47,732 nucleotides of DNA from Pseudomonas syringae. GTDB lineage: Bacteria > Pseudomonadota > Gammaproteobacteria > Pseudomonadales > Pseudomonadaceae. Positions 7,874 to 17,018 of this stretch are shown here, piece by piece. Both the position numbers and the translations under genes were made by a program. Under the pieces are notes generated by a model. That model was not told where the DNA came from. It worked only from the letters and a program-made list of their open reading frames with translations, and searched no databases. The stretch lies in contig NZ_WKCB01000043.1 of the NCBI RefSeq assembly GCF_021606685.1, forward strand, positions 1-47,732, written 5' to 3'. Position 1 is the first letter of the stretch; every line of letters begins with the position of its first letter.

Positions 7874-8947
7874 ATGCGTCCTGCCCGTGCCCTGATCGAC
7901 CTCCAAGCCCTGCGCCACAACTACCAATTGGCCCGTGCAGTCACGGGGGCCAAGGCCCTCGCCGTGGTCAAGGCCGACGCCTATGGTCATGGCGCCGTGC
8001 GCGTGGCCCAGGCACTGGAAGCCGAGGCCGACGGATTTGCCGTGGCGTGCATCGAGGAGGCGCTGGAACTGCGCGCCGCTTGCATCCGCGCCCCGGTGCT
8101 GTTGCTGGAAGGGTTCTTCGAAGCTGACGAGTTGCCGCTGATCATCGAACATGATTTGTGGTGTGTGGTGCACTCGCTGTGGCAATTGGAGGCCATCGAA
8201 CAGGCCCCGCTGAGCAAACCGCTGAACATCTGGCTCAAGCTCGATTCGGGCATGCACCGCGTCGGCCTGCACCCCAAGGATTATCACGAGGCGTACCAGC
8301 GCCTGTTGGCCAGCGGCAAGGTCGCCAAGATCGTTTTGATGAGCCACTTCGCCCGCGCCGATGAACTCGACTGTGTGCGCAGCAATGAACAGGTCGCCGT
8401 GTTTGACGCCGCGCGCCAAGGCTTGTCGGCAGAGGTCAGCCTGCGTAACTCGCCGTCGGTGATGGGCTGGCCGAATGTGTCCAGCGACTGGGTGCGCCCA
8501 GGCATCATGCTGTACGGTGCGACGCCGTTTGGTGAAGACCAGGCCATCGCCGCGCGCTTGCAACCGGTGATGACCCTGGAGTCGAAAGTCATCTGCGTGC
8601 GTGAGTTACCGGCCGGCGAGCCGGTGGGTTACGGCGCCAAGTTCATCACGCCCAAACCGATGCGCATCGGCGTGGTTGCCATGGGCTATGCCGACGGTTA
8701 TCCGCGCCATGCGCCGACCGGCACGCCGGTACTGGTGGCGGGTCAGCGCAGCCAATTGCTCGGGCGTGTGTCGATGGACATGCTGTGCATCGACCTCACC
8801 GATGTGCCGCAGGCCGGTCTGGGTTCGACCGTTGAGCTGTGGGGCAAAAACATCCTCGCCAGTGACATTGCGGTCGCCGCCGAAACCATTCCTTACCAGA
8901 TTTTCTGCAACCTGCGCCGCGTGCCAAGGCTCTATTCCGGCGCCTGA
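7874..8947 (+). CDS. dadX: Alanine racemase, catabolic type
   Basis: The 357-residue PLP enzyme interconverts L- and D-alanine. The PLP lysine lies in AVVKADAYGHGAVRV near residue 33. MGYADGYPRHAPTGTPV carries the loop typical of alanine racemases, and VSMDMLCIDLTDVP precedes the C-terminal beta domain. Its place after dadA-ridA marks it as the catabolic DadX, supplying D-alanine to DadA, though it can also serve cell-wall synthesis. The ATG has only a weak ribosome site, and a hairpin lies just upstream, so its expression may be lower than that of dadA. Confidence 0.94.
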   Translation: MRPARALIDLQALRHNYQLARAVTGAKALAVVKADAYGHGAVRVAQALEAEADGFAVACIEEALELRAACIRAPVLLLEGFFEADELPLIIEHDLWCVVHSLWQLEAIEQAPLSKPLNIWLKLDSGMHRVGLHPKDYHEAYQRLLASGKVAKIVLMSHFARADELDCVRSNEQVAVFDAARQGLSAEVSLRNSPSVMGWPNVSSDWVRPGIMLYGATPFGEDQAIAARLQPVMTLESKVICVRELPAGEPVGYGAKFITPKPMRIGVVAMGYADGYPRHAPTGTPVLVAGQRSQLLGRVSMDMLCIDLTDVPQAGLGSTVELWGKNILASDIAVAAETIPYQIFCNLRRVPRLYSGA

Positions 8948-9063
8948 CCGCCAGGTACGAACGCCGCTGCCCGGGATTTAGGCCCAAGTGTTGTAAATAC
9001 TGAACGCTGTCGCCATGATAACGCTCAACTACAACAAAGCCTGAATCCTAGGAGGCTCCTGCA

Positions 9064-9612
9064 TTGGACGTCGGCGAACGACTGCAATCCATCCGTAAAC
9101 TCAAGGGTCTTTCCCAGCGCGAGCTCGCCAAGCGTGCGGGTGTCACCAACAGCACCATTTCGATGATCGAAAAAAACAGTGTCAGCCCCTCGATCAGCTC
9201 CTTGCGCAAGGTGCTGGGCGGCATCCCCATGTCCATGGTCGAGTTCTTTTCCGAGGAGATCCTCCAGGAAATACCGACCCAGATCGTCTATAAAGCCAAT
9301 GAGCTTATCGATATCTCTGACGGCGCCGTGACCATGAAGCTGGTAGGCCGGGCGCACCCCAGCCGGGCGATCGCGTTTCTCAACGAGATTTACCCGCCGG
9401 GCGCCGATACAGGCGAAGAAATGCTCACCCACGAAGGCGAGGAAACCGGGATTCTGGTGGAAGGCCGCCTGGAATTGGTGGTCGGTCTTGAAACTTTTGT
9501 GCTCGAAGCCGGCGATAGCTACTACTTTGAAAGCACCAAGCCGCATCGTTTTCGCAACCCGTTCGACGTGCCGGCGCGACTAATCAGCGCAGCCACACCC
9601 GCGAACTTTTGA
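9064..9612 (+). CDS. pauR: XRE-cupin regulator of polyamine catabolism
   Basis: The 182-residue protein has an N-terminal XRE helix-turn-helix (LSQRELAKRAGVTNSTISMIEK, split as LSQRELAKRAGV and TNSTISMIEK) at residues 18-40. A C-terminal cupin domain follows (HEGEETGILVEGRLELVVG; GDSYYFESTKPHRFRN). It matches PauR, which represses pau polyamine genes and is relieved by putrescine or cadaverine. The start is TTG at 9064, with AGGAGG eight bases upstream and no in-frame ATG before the HTH. It lies about 120 bases after dadX and probably has its own promoter. The ligand is inferred from the family. Confidence 0.88.
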   Translation: MDVGERLQSIRKLKGLSQRELAKRAGVTNSTISMIEKNSVSPSISSLRKVLGGIPMSMVEFFSEEILQEIPTQIVYKANELIDISDGAVTMKLVGRAHPSRAIAFLNEIYPPGADTGEEMLTHEGEETGILVEGRLELVVGLETFVLEAGDSYYFESTKPHRFRNPFDVPARLISAATPANF

Positions 9613-9781
9613 CAAAAGAGGCGTCCTGCCAGCGTTGCAGAGACACCCGTAGCTGTATCCGCGAGGCTTAATCTCCCTTTATTTAATAGGGTTGTTTCGG
9701 CCGCACGGGCTAACCGTTATACTTTCGCCGCCTGCGAAACCGTGGCCGCAGGCGTGAATAGCCACCATTGAGGGTGAACGC

Positions 9782-10207
9782 GTGAACCTAATTATGAAAA
9801 TGCTGGCTGCACCAGCAACCGTACTGGCCCTTTGGGCTGTCAGCGCTCAGGCTGCGACTGTTAACGATGAAATTGCCAAGCGCCTTGAGCCTGTCGGGCA
9901 AGTCTGCGTCCAGGGCCAGGAATGCAAGGGCATGGAAGTGGCCGTCGCCTCCGGTGGAGGCGCTGCGAAGACGCCGGATGAAATCATCGCCAAGCACTGC
10001 AACGCGTGCCACGGTACCGGCCTGTTGGGCGCGCCGAAAATCGGCGACACCGCCGCCTGGAAAGAACGCGCCGACCACCAGGGCGGCCTCGATGGCATCC
10101 TGGCCAAGGCGATCACCGGTATCAACGCCATGCCACCCAAAGGCACCTGCGCGGATTGCTCGGATGACGACCTGAAAGGCGCGATCAAGAAGATGTCCGG
10201 CCTGTAA
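9782..10207 (+). CDS. cycB: Cytochrome c5 family protein
   Basis: The 141-residue protein begins with a signal peptide cleaved after VSAQA. A c-type haem site HCNACHGTG lies near residue 79, and a distal Met lies in GINAMPPKGTCADCS. The CADCS cysteine pair is typical of cytochrome c5. It is a small periplasmic electron carrier. The GTG at 9782 has GAGGG at correct distance. An ATG four codons in is the alternative. A strong terminator follows, so it is probably a single-gene unit. Confidence 0.9.
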   Translation: MNLIMKMLAAPATVLALWAVSAQAATVNDEIAKRLEPVGQVCVQGQECKGMEVAVASGGGAAKTPDEIIAKHCNACHGTGLLGAPKIGDTAAWKERADHQGGLDGILAKAITGINAMPPKGTCADCSDDDLKGAIKKMSGL

Positions 10208-10229
10208 CCCGCCGACCTTCGCCAAAAAT

Positions 10230-10251
10230 GCCGCTTACGAGCGGCTTTTTT
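10230..10251 (+). terminator. Intrinsic terminator of cycB
   Basis: GCCGCT pairs with AGCGGC around a TACG tetraloop, followed by six T residues (10246-10251), 23 bases after the cycB stop. Confidence 0.9.
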
Positions 10252-10344
10252 GTGCCGCGGATTTGGCTTTCGAGGCTGTTCATTGCAGCAAAGACCCGGC
10301 AAGCTCGGTCCAACCCCTAATCATGGAATGTTCAGGAGGGTCGG

Positions 10345-12267
10345 ATGGTGCAGTTGTGTTCAATCGAGCAAGCAGTTGACGACGTACTGGCGCGGTTGCC
10401 GGCGCATATCCACATGGGCATGCCCCTGGGTCTGGGCAAGCCGAACCTGTTTGCCAATGCGTTGTACCGGCGCATTGCCAAGTTGCCGGAGCGCTCGCTG
10501 ACGATCTACACCGCGCTGAGCCTGGGCCGCCCTCCATTGGGTGATGGTTTGCAGAAGCGCTTTCTCGAACCTTTTATCGAGCGGGTGTTTGGCGATTATC
10601 CCGAGCTGGATTTTCTCGCCGACCTGCACAAGGACAGCCTGCCGAAAAATATCCGCGTGCAGCAGTTCTTCATGCAGCCCGGCAGCCTGCTGCACAGCGA
10701 ACAGGCGCAGCAGGACTACGTGAGCAGCAACTACAGCCACGCAGCCCGCGACATCAATGCCGCCGGCCTCAACCTGGTGGCGCAACTGGTGGCCAGCAGT
10801 GCCGAACACCCGGATCGCCTGAGCCTGAGCTGCAACCCCGATATCACCCTCGACCTGCTGCCGATGATCGCCAAGCGCCGTGAGGCGGGGGAAACCATTC
10901 TGGTGGTCGGCCAGGTCCACAGTGATTTGCCCTACATGCCGGGCGATGCCGAATTGGGCATGGATGAATTCGACTACTTGCTCGACGAAAAGGACAACAC
11001 CACGCTGTTTTCCACACCGAACATGCCGGTGGGGTTTCAGGACCACTTTATTGGCTTGCATGCCAGCACCCTGGTGCGCGATGGCGGCACATTGCAGATC
11101 GGCATCGGCTCCATGGGCGACGCGTTGACGGCTGCGCTGTTGGCCCGCCAAGCCGACAATGAGTCGTACCGCTTGCTGCTGACAGACCTCGACGTGTACC
11201 AGTGGGCCCCCTTGATCAGCCGTGAAGGCGGCGTCGAACCCTTCGCCCGTGGCCTCTACGGTTGCAGCGAAATGTTCGTCAACGGCTTGCTGGTGCTGGC
11301 GGACGCCGGCATCGTGCGACGCAAGGTGTACCCGGATGTGGCGACCCAGGAGCAGGCCAACGCCGGCCTGATCGACGATGCTGCGCAGCCCGATGGGGTG
11401 TCGATCCACGGCGGGTTCTTCCTCGGGCCGCGCAGTTTTTACCAGCGCCTGCAGGAAATGACCCACGCCAAGCGCCTCGGATTCAACATGACCCGCATCA
11501 GCTACATCAACGAGCTGTACGGCCAGGAAGCACTCAAGCGTTTGCAGCGCCTGGATGCGCGCTTTATCAACAGCGCGATCATGGTGACGCTGCTCGGCGC
11601 CGGTGTGGCCGATCAGTTGGAAGGCGGTGGTGTGCTCAGCGGCGTGGGCGGGCAGTACAACTTCGTGGCCCAGGGGCATGCGCTGGAGGGCGCGCGTTCG
11701 ATCTTGATTCTGCGCAGCTGGCGCGAGTCGGCGGGGGAGGTCAGTTCCAATATCGTCTGGGAGTACGGCCACTGCACGATCCCTCGGCACCTGCGGGACA
11801 TTGTCATCACCGAGTATGGAATCGCCGACCTGCGTGGGCAGACGGATGCCAAGGTGATCGAGGCATTGCTCAATATCACCGACTCACGTTTCCAGGCCGA
11901 CTTGATCGAGCAGGCACAAAAGGCTGGCAAGTTACCCAAGGATTTCAAGCTGGACCCGCGCTTTGCAGACAATACGCCGGAGCGGCTACAGGGTATTCAA
12001 GCGCGGCATCGCCGGCTGTTCCCGGAGTATCCGCTGGGCAGCGACTTCACGGATGAGGAGCGGGACCTCTTGCGGGCGTTGAACTGGCTCAAGAGCAAAT
12101 TCAAGCTGACGGAGATTCTGGAACTGGGCAAGGCGGCGCTGGATGCACCGGAGCCGGAGGCGTTTCCCGAGCATTTGAAGCGGATGCGCCTGGATCAGCC
12201 GGAGGGGCTGAAAGAAGACCTCTACCAGCGCCTGCTGCTCGCCGGCCTCCAGGCCACCACGCACTAA
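10345..12267 (+). CDS. Acetyl-CoA hydrolase/transferase family protein
   Basis: The 640-residue protein belongs to the CoA-transferase/acetyl-CoA hydrolase superfamily. Residues 1-330 resemble the N-terminal domain (HIHMGMPLGLGKPN, then GTLQIGIGSMGDALTAALLA). The C-terminal domain has GGVLSGVGGQYNFVAQGHAL near residue 430, the glycine-rich CoA-site loop, and ITEYGIADLRGQTD near 495. Usual members are about 500 residues, and here a C-terminal extension (YPLGSDFTDEERDLLRALNW onward) adds roughly 80. AGGAGG precedes the ATG. It probably moves CoA between short acyl groups, but the substrate cannot be read from sequence. It is followed by a shortened REP and convergent xpt. Confidence 0.82.
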   Translation: MVQLCSIEQAVDDVLARLPAHIHMGMPLGLGKPNLFANALYRRIAKLPERSLTIYTALSLGRPPLGDGLQKRFLEPFIERVFGDYPELDFLADLHKDSLPKNIRVQQFFMQPGSLLHSEQAQQDYVSSNYSHAARDINAAGLNLVAQLVASSAEHPDRLSLSCNPDITLDLLPMIAKRREAGETILVVGQVHSDLPYMPGDAELGMDEFDYLLDEKDNTTLFSTPNMPVGFQDHFIGLHASTLVRDGGTLQIGIGSMGDALTAALLARQADNESYRLLLTDLDVYQWAPLISREGGVEPFARGLYGCSEMFVNGLLVLADAGIVRRKVYPDVATQEQANAGLIDDAAQPDGVSIHGGFFLGPRSFYQRLQEMTHAKRLGFNMTRISYINELYGQEALKRLQRLDARFINSAIMVTLLGAGVADQLEGGGVLSGVGGQYNFVAQGHALEGARSILILRSWRESAGEVSSNIVWEYGHCTIPRHLRDIVITEYGIADLRGQTDAKVIEALLNITDSRFQADLIEQAQKAGKLPKDFKLDPRFADNTPERLQGIQARHRRLFPEYPLGSDFTDEERDLLRALNWLKSKFKLTEILELGKAALDAPEPEAFPEHLKRMRLDQPEGLKEDLYQRLLLAGLQATTH

Positions 12268-12283
12268 CAATCAACACAAAACC

Positions 12284-12318
12284 AAATGTGGGAGGGGGCA
12301 AGCCCCCTCCCACATTTT
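12284..12318. repeat. REP palindrome, collapsed single unit (copy c)
   Basis: GTGGGAGGGGGC is joined directly to its reverse complement GCCCCCTCCCAC with only two bases between. The spacer and inner half of a normal REPIN are missing. It fills the convergent gap between the CoA-transferase-like gene and xpt. Confidence 0.88.
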
Positions 12319-12327
12319 GAATCGCGA

Positions 12328-12900
12328 TTACTCGATGAAGGTGACTACACCACCCGCCAGCGACTTCACCCGCGCCAGCGACTCAACCCGATAACCCTGC
12401 GCGTCCAGCTCCGCACGGCCACCCTGGAACGACTTCTCGATCACAATCCCCAAACCGGCAACGGTCGCGCCAGCCTGCTTGATGATCGAGATCAGCGCCT
12501 GGGACGCCTTGCCGTTGGCGAGGAAGTCGTCGATCACCAGCACGCGGTCGCTGCTGGTGAGGTGGCGCGGGGAGATGGCCACGGTGCTTTCGGTTTTCTT
12601 GGTGAAGGAGTACACCGTTGCCGACAGCAGGTTTTCAGTCAGGGTCAGCGATTGCTGCTTGCGGGCGAAGATCACCGGCACGCCGAGGTTCAGGCCGGTC
12701 ATGATTGCCGGCGCGATGCCAGAGGCTTCGATGGTGACGATCTTGGTGATCCCCGAATCCTTGAACAGCGCGGCGAATTCGTCGCCGATCAGCTTCATCA
12801 GCGCCGGGTCGATCTGGTGGTTCAAAAAGGCGTCGACCTTGAGTACCTGATCGGAAAGCACGATGCCTTCTTCGCGAATTTTCTTGTGCAGTGCTTCCAC
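12328..12900 (-). CDS. xpt: Xanthine phosphoribosyltransferase
   Basis: The 190-residue type I PRTase carries the PRPP-binding loop VLVIDDFLANGKAS near residues 125-138 and a base-binding region IEASGIAPAIMTGLNLGVP. It salvages xanthine to XMP using PRPP. The GTG start at 12900 is supported by AGAGGA eight bases upstream. It follows rep on the same strand with 58 bases between and may be partly co-transcribed with it. No purine riboswitch is visible in the short gap. Confidence 0.94.
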   Translation of the reverse strand: MEALHKKIREEGIVLSDQVLKVDAFLNHQIDPALMKLIGDEFAALFKDSGITKIVTIEASGIAPAIMTGLNLGVPVIFARKQQSLTLTENLLSATVYSFTKKTESTVAISPRHLTSSDRVLVIDDFLANGKASQALISIIKQAGATVAGLGIVIEKSFQGGRAELDAQGYRVESLARVKSLAGGVVTFIE

Positions 12901-12958
12901 GGAAAGCTTCCTCTAATGGCGCGTTGTGCGCCGAAAGTAGATTAAAAAGTAGTCGATT

Positions 12959-14968
12959 CTAGCGCTTTAACATCGCGCGTATATCCGCCAGGGCGGTGTT
13001 GCCGCGAACTGCTTTCACCTCGGTGGGGGTGTCGTCATTGCCTTCCCAGGCCAGATCGTCCGGCGGTAGCTCGTCCAGGAACCGGCTGGGGGCACAATCG
13101 ATGATTTCGCCGTATTGCTTGCGCTTGGCGGCGAAGGTGAAGGCCAGGGTCTGACGCGCGCGGGTAATGCCCACGTAGGCCAGGCGGCGTTCTTCCTCGA
13201 TGGTGTCGGCTTCGATACTGGAGCGGTGCGGGAGGATTTCCTCTTCCATGCCCATGATGAACACGTAGGGGAATTCCAGGCCCTTGGACGCATGCAAGGT
13301 CATCATTTGCACCCCTTCGGCGCCGTCTTCCTCTTCCTGCTGGCGCTCGAGCATGTCGCGCAGCACCAGCTTGCCGATAGCGTCTTCGACGGTCATTTCG
13401 CCGTCTTCGTCTTTTTCCAGGGTGTTCTTCAGCGCTTCGATCAGGAACCAGACGTTGCCCATGCGGTAATCCGCAGCCTTGTCGCTGGAGCTGTTGGTGC
13501 GCAGCCAGTTTTCATAGTCGATGTCCATGACCATGCTGCGCAGGGCGCTGATCGGGTCTTCGCCGGCGCACTGCTCGCGCACCTTGTCCATGAAGCGCTT
13601 GAAGCGCGACAGGCGATCGGTGAAGCGCGTATCGAGGTGTTCGCCCAGGCCGATTTCATCGGTGGCGGCGTACATCGAGATTTTGCGTTCGGTGGCGTAG
13701 TTGCCAAGCTTTTCCAGGGTAGTCGAACCGATTTCCCGGCGTGGGACGTTGATCACCCGCAGGAAGGCGTTGTCGTCGTCCGGGTTCACGATCAGCCGGA
13801 AGTAGGCCATCAGGTCTTTTACTTCCTGGCGTCCGAAAAAGCTGTTGCCGCCCGACAGGCGATAGGGGATCTGATGGTGCTGCAACTTGAGCTCGATCAG
13901 CTTTGCCTGATAGTTGCCGCGATACAGGATCGCAAAGTCGCTGTAGGGCCGGTCGGTGCGCAGGTGCAGCGTCAGCAATTCGACCGCCACGCGCTCGGCT
14001 TCGGCATCTTCGTTGCGGCAGCGGATCACGCGGATCTCATCGCCGTGGCCCATTTCGCTCCACAGTTGTTTTTCAAACTCGTGGGGGTTGTTCGAGATCA
14101 GCACGTTGGCGCAACGCAGGATGCGGCTGGTGGAGCGGTAGTTTTGCTCCAGCATCACCACTTTCAAGGACGGGTAGTCGTCCTTGAGCAGCATCAGGTT
14201 TTCCGGGCGGGCGCCGCGCCAGGCGTAGATCGACTGGTCGTCGTCGCCCACCACGGTGAACTGGTTGCGCGTGCCGATCAGCAGCTTCACCAGCAAGTAT
14301 TGGCTGGCGTTGGTGTCCTGGTACTCATCCACGAGCAGGTAGCGGACCTTGTTCTGCCACTTCTCGAGGATGTCTTTGTGCTCTTGGAACAGCTTGACCG
14401 GCAGCAGGATCAGGTCGTCGAAGTCCACCGCGTTGAACGCCTTGAGCGTGCGCTGGTAATGGGTGTAGACGATGGCGGCGGTCTGCTCCTTGGGGTTGCG
14501 CGCGGCTTCCAGGGCTTCGGCGGGCAGGATCAGGTCGTTTTTCCACGAGCCGATCATGTTCTTGATCTCGTCCACGCCGTCGTCGCCGGCGTACTCCTTT
14601 TGCATGATGTCGGTCATCAGGGCTTTGACGTCGGTCTCGTCGAAGATCGAGAAGCCCGGCTTGTAGCCCAGCCGCACATGCTCCTTGCGGATGATGTTCA
14701 GCCCCAGGTTGTGGAAGGTGCACACGGTGAGGCCACGGCCTTCGCCACCCTTGAGCAGGGTGCCGACACGCTCTTTCATTTCTCGCGCGGCCTTGTTGGT
14801 AAAGGTCATGGCGACGATGTACTGAGCGCGGATGCCGCAGCTCTGGATCAAGTGCGCGATCTTGCGGGTGATCACGCTGGTCTTGCCGGAGCCGGCACCG
14901 GCGAGCACCAATAGAGGGCCGCCGACGTAGTTCACGGCTTCTTGCTGCCGGGGATTGAGTCGGGACAT
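12959..14968 (-). CDS. rep: ATP-dependent DNA helicase Rep
   Basis: The 669-residue superfamily 1A helicase starts SRLNPRQQEAVNYVGGPLLV. Walker A LAGAGSGKTSV is at residues 22-32, motif II is LVDEYQDTNASQY, motif III is VGDDDQSIYAWRGA, and late motifs are MTLHASKGLEFPYVF and YVGITRARQTL. Rep unwinds DNA 3' to 5' and helps forks pass protein barriers. Length and motif spacing are those of Rep rather than UvrD, which is longer. The long open frames on the opposite strand are codon-bias mirrors. Confidence 0.95.
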   Translation of the reverse strand: MSRLNPRQQEAVNYVGGPLLVLAGAGSGKTSVITRKIAHLIQSCGIRAQYIVAMTFTNKAAREMKERVGTLLKGGEGRGLTVCTFHNLGLNIIRKEHVRLGYKPGFSIFDETDVKALMTDIMQKEYAGDDGVDEIKNMIGSWKNDLILPAEALEAARNPKEQTAAIVYTHYQRTLKAFNAVDFDDLILLPVKLFQEHKDILEKWQNKVRYLLVDEYQDTNASQYLLVKLLIGTRNQFTVVGDDDQSIYAWRGARPENLMLLKDDYPSLKVVMLEQNYRSTSRILRCANVLISNNPHEFEKQLWSEMGHGDEIRVIRCRNEDAEAERVAVELLTLHLRTDRPYSDFAILYRGNYQAKLIELKLQHHQIPYRLSGGNSFFGRQEVKDLMAYFRLIVNPDDDNAFLRVINVPRREIGSTTLEKLGNYATERKISMYAATDEIGLGEHLDTRFTDRLSRFKRFMDKVREQCAGEDPISALRSMVMDIDYENWLRTNSSSDKAADYRMGNVWFLIEALKNTLEKDEDGEMTVEDAIGKLVLRDMLERQQEEEDGAEGVQMMTLHASKGLEFPYVFIMGMEEEILPHRSSIEADTIEEERRLAYVGITRARQTLAFTFAAKRKQYGEIIDCAPSRFLDELPPDDLAWEGNDDTPTEVKAVRGNTALADIRAMLKR

Positions 14969-15154
14969 ACGGAATTCAGGGAGTCGTTATTCAAAAGGGC
15001 GGGCATTTTAACAGGCTGGCAGGATTCTGCTTCCTCAGAACGACAGTGTGACGTACCACTCGATCTAAATTTGCCGCTTTTGATAGTTTGCCGCAGGATG
15101 TCGGGGTTGTTTGAGACTAATGTTTACACTTTGCGTATTTGATAACCCCTATCA

Positions 15155-15183
15155 TTGGTGATTATCAGGCCGCACGTCATAAT
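15155..15183 (+). promoter_or_regulatory. Candidate sigma-70 promoter of proE
   Basis: TTGGTG (15155-15160) and CATAAT (15178-15183) are separated by 17 bases, about 40 bases ahead of the TTG start codon. The divergent rep gene shares this 256-base gap. Confidence 0.45.
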
Positions 15184-15224
15184 GCCCGCCGCCAACGAAA
15201 TCTTGCAGAGTCTAGGGAGCTAGC

Positions 15225-16889
15225 TTGTCTACGCCTGTCGAACCCTTGCGTTTGCTGCTACTGGCCGATATGCCTGAGTGGGCAGCGTTGTTGCGCGAGT
15301 GCCTGGCGCCGATGGGCGATGGGGCTGTGCTGATCAGTGCACCCAACTGGGACTCGGTGAGTCGTCTGTTCGATGACGACCACAGCGCCGTGCTGTTGAC
15401 CACCCCCAGCCTGCAACCCGGCCCCGGCCGTTGCAGCCTGCCGTGTGTGTTGCTGTTGGAGCAGGAGCCGCTGGTTTCGCCGCTGGGCGTCAGCGATTGG
15501 CTGGTCCGTGACGGATTGGACACCCATACCCTGCGCCGCTGCCTGCGCCATGTGCGCGAGCGGGGCCTGCTGGAAAACACCCTGCAACGCCTGGCCGAGC
15601 AAGACCCGCTCACCGGTATCGCCAACCGCCAGGGCTTCCAGACCCTGCTGGCCGCGCGGCTGGCCGACAACGAAGGCCGCGGCCTGGCCCTCGGCCATCT
15701 GGACCTCGATAACTTTCGCCATGCCAACGATGCCCTCGGTCACCAGGCCGGTGATCGGTTGATCCTGCAAGTGGTCTCGCGGCTCAAGAACCAGCTTGAG
15801 GCCGGGGACCAATTGGCGCGCCTGGGCAGCGACGAATTTGCCCTGCTGATCGACACCCGCCGCGCGCCTCAGCGCGCCGAATGGATGGCCGAGCGCATCA
15901 CCGAAGTAATGGCCGAACCCTACTGGGTGGACGGCGAAAGCCTGCTGATCGGCTGCAGCCTGGGGGTCGCGCATGCCCGTGCTCGTGCCGGCGCCGACCC
16001 GCTGATGTGGCACGCCCATATCGCCATGCAGCAAGCCAAGAGCACCCAGGGCTGCACCTTTCATATCTTCAACGAACGCATCAACCGCAACGCACGCAGC
16101 CTGGCCGACCTGGAAACCGAGCTGCGCCGCGCCCTGCGCCGTGACGAAATGGAGCTGCATTACCAGCCGCGCCTGGACCTCAATGACGGTCATATCGTCG
16201 GCCTGGAAGCGTTGGTGCGCTGGCGCCACGGCGAGCGTGGGCTGTTGCCGCCCAGCGAGTTCGTGCCCCTGGCCGAGCAAAGCGGCTTGATTGTGCCGTT
16301 GGGTTACTGGGTGATCTCCCGAGCCCTGCGCGACATGCAAGACCTGCGCGAGCGCGGCCTGCCGCCGTTGCACATGGCGGTCAACCTGTCGTTCCGTCAG
16401 TTCCAGGACAGCCAGTTGCTGTCCACCCTGAGCCGGCTGATTGCCGAGCGGGGCGTGGAAGCGCAATGGCTGGAGTTCGAACTCACCGAAACCGCCGTGA
16501 TGCGCCGCAGCGACCTGGTCAAGCAGACCATGGACGCCCTCGGTCGCTTGGGCGTGCGGTTTTCCCTGGATGACTTCGGCACCGGTTTCTCCTCGTTCGT
16601 GCACCTTAATAGCCTGCCGATTGCGTTGCTCAAGATCGACAAGAGCTTTGTCGGCGGCATGGAAGAGCGCGAAGAGAACCGCAAGCTGGTGCACGCGATG
16701 ATCAACCTGGCCCATAACCTCAACCTGGAGGTAGTGGCCGAAGGTGTGGAAACCTCTGAGCAGCTTGCCTTGCTGAGACTGTTTGGCTGCGACCAGGCCC
16801 AGGGATATCTGATCAGCAAGCCATTGCCGCTGCCGGAGTTGGTTCAATACCTGACACTCGGCAAAAGCCAGCAGGCGCTGCTGGGCTGA
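15225..16889 (+). CDS. proE: GGDEF-EAL protein, probable c-di-GMP phosphodiesterase
   Basis: The 554-residue protein has three parts. Residues 1-125 have no clear domain. A GGDEF domain at about 125-290 reads RLGSDEFALLID, so its signature is GSDEF and it probably does not make c-di-GMP. An EAL domain at about 295-550 keeps LEALVRW, the ETAVM glutamate, DDFGTGFSS, KIDKSFV, VAEGVET and GYLISKPLP, so hydrolysis to pGpG is likely. It resembles P. aeruginosa ProE (PA5295), a phosphodiesterase affecting exopolysaccharide. The start is TTG with AGGGAG five bases upstream, and no nearby ATG fits. It sits beside rep, as in P. aeruginosa. Confidence 0.87.
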   Translation: MSTPVEPLRLLLLADMPEWAALLRECLAPMGDGAVLISAPNWDSVSRLFDDDHSAVLLTTPSLQPGPGRCSLPCVLLLEQEPLVSPLGVSDWLVRDGLDTHTLRRCLRHVRERGLLENTLQRLAEQDPLTGIANRQGFQTLLAARLADNEGRGLALGHLDLDNFRHANDALGHQAGDRLILQVVSRLKNQLEAGDQLARLGSDEFALLIDTRRAPQRAEWMAERITEVMAEPYWVDGESLLIGCSLGVAHARARAGADPLMWHAHIAMQQAKSTQGCTFHIFNERINRNARSLADLETELRRALRRDEMELHYQPRLDLNDGHIVGLEALVRWRHGERGLLPPSEFVPLAEQSGLIVPLGYWVISRALRDMQDLRERGLPPLHMAVNLSFRQFQDSQLLSTLSRLIAERGVEAQWLEFELTETAVMRRSDLVKQTMDALGRLGVRFSLDDFGTGFSSFVHLNSLPIALLKIDKSFVGGMEEREENRKLVHAMINLAHNLNLEVVAEGVETSEQLALLRLFGCDQAQGYLISKPLPLPELVQYLTLGKSQQALLG

Positions 16890-16904
16890 TCTGCAAACCC
16901 AATC

Positions 16905-16999
16905 AAATGTGGGAGGGGGCTTGCTCCCGATGGCAGTGGGTCAGTCACCAGATGCAGTGACTGACACTCAGCTATCGAGAGCAAGCCCCCTCCCACATT
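16905..16999. repeat. REPIN, copy d
   Basis: An inverted REP pair lies between the convergent proE and MATE genes. The left arm reads GGGGGCTTGCTCCCGATGG, so the inner stem has one mismatch relative to the canonical form. The right arm matches with GAGAGCAAG. Confidence 0.92.
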
Positions 17000-17018
17000 G
17001 TTTGACCGAGCAGAGCAC

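Noticed and set aside
13115..14914. 599-codon frame antisense to rep
   Set aside because: The high G+C third-position bias of rep opens the opposite strand. The protein has no family resemblance and rep is clearly real.
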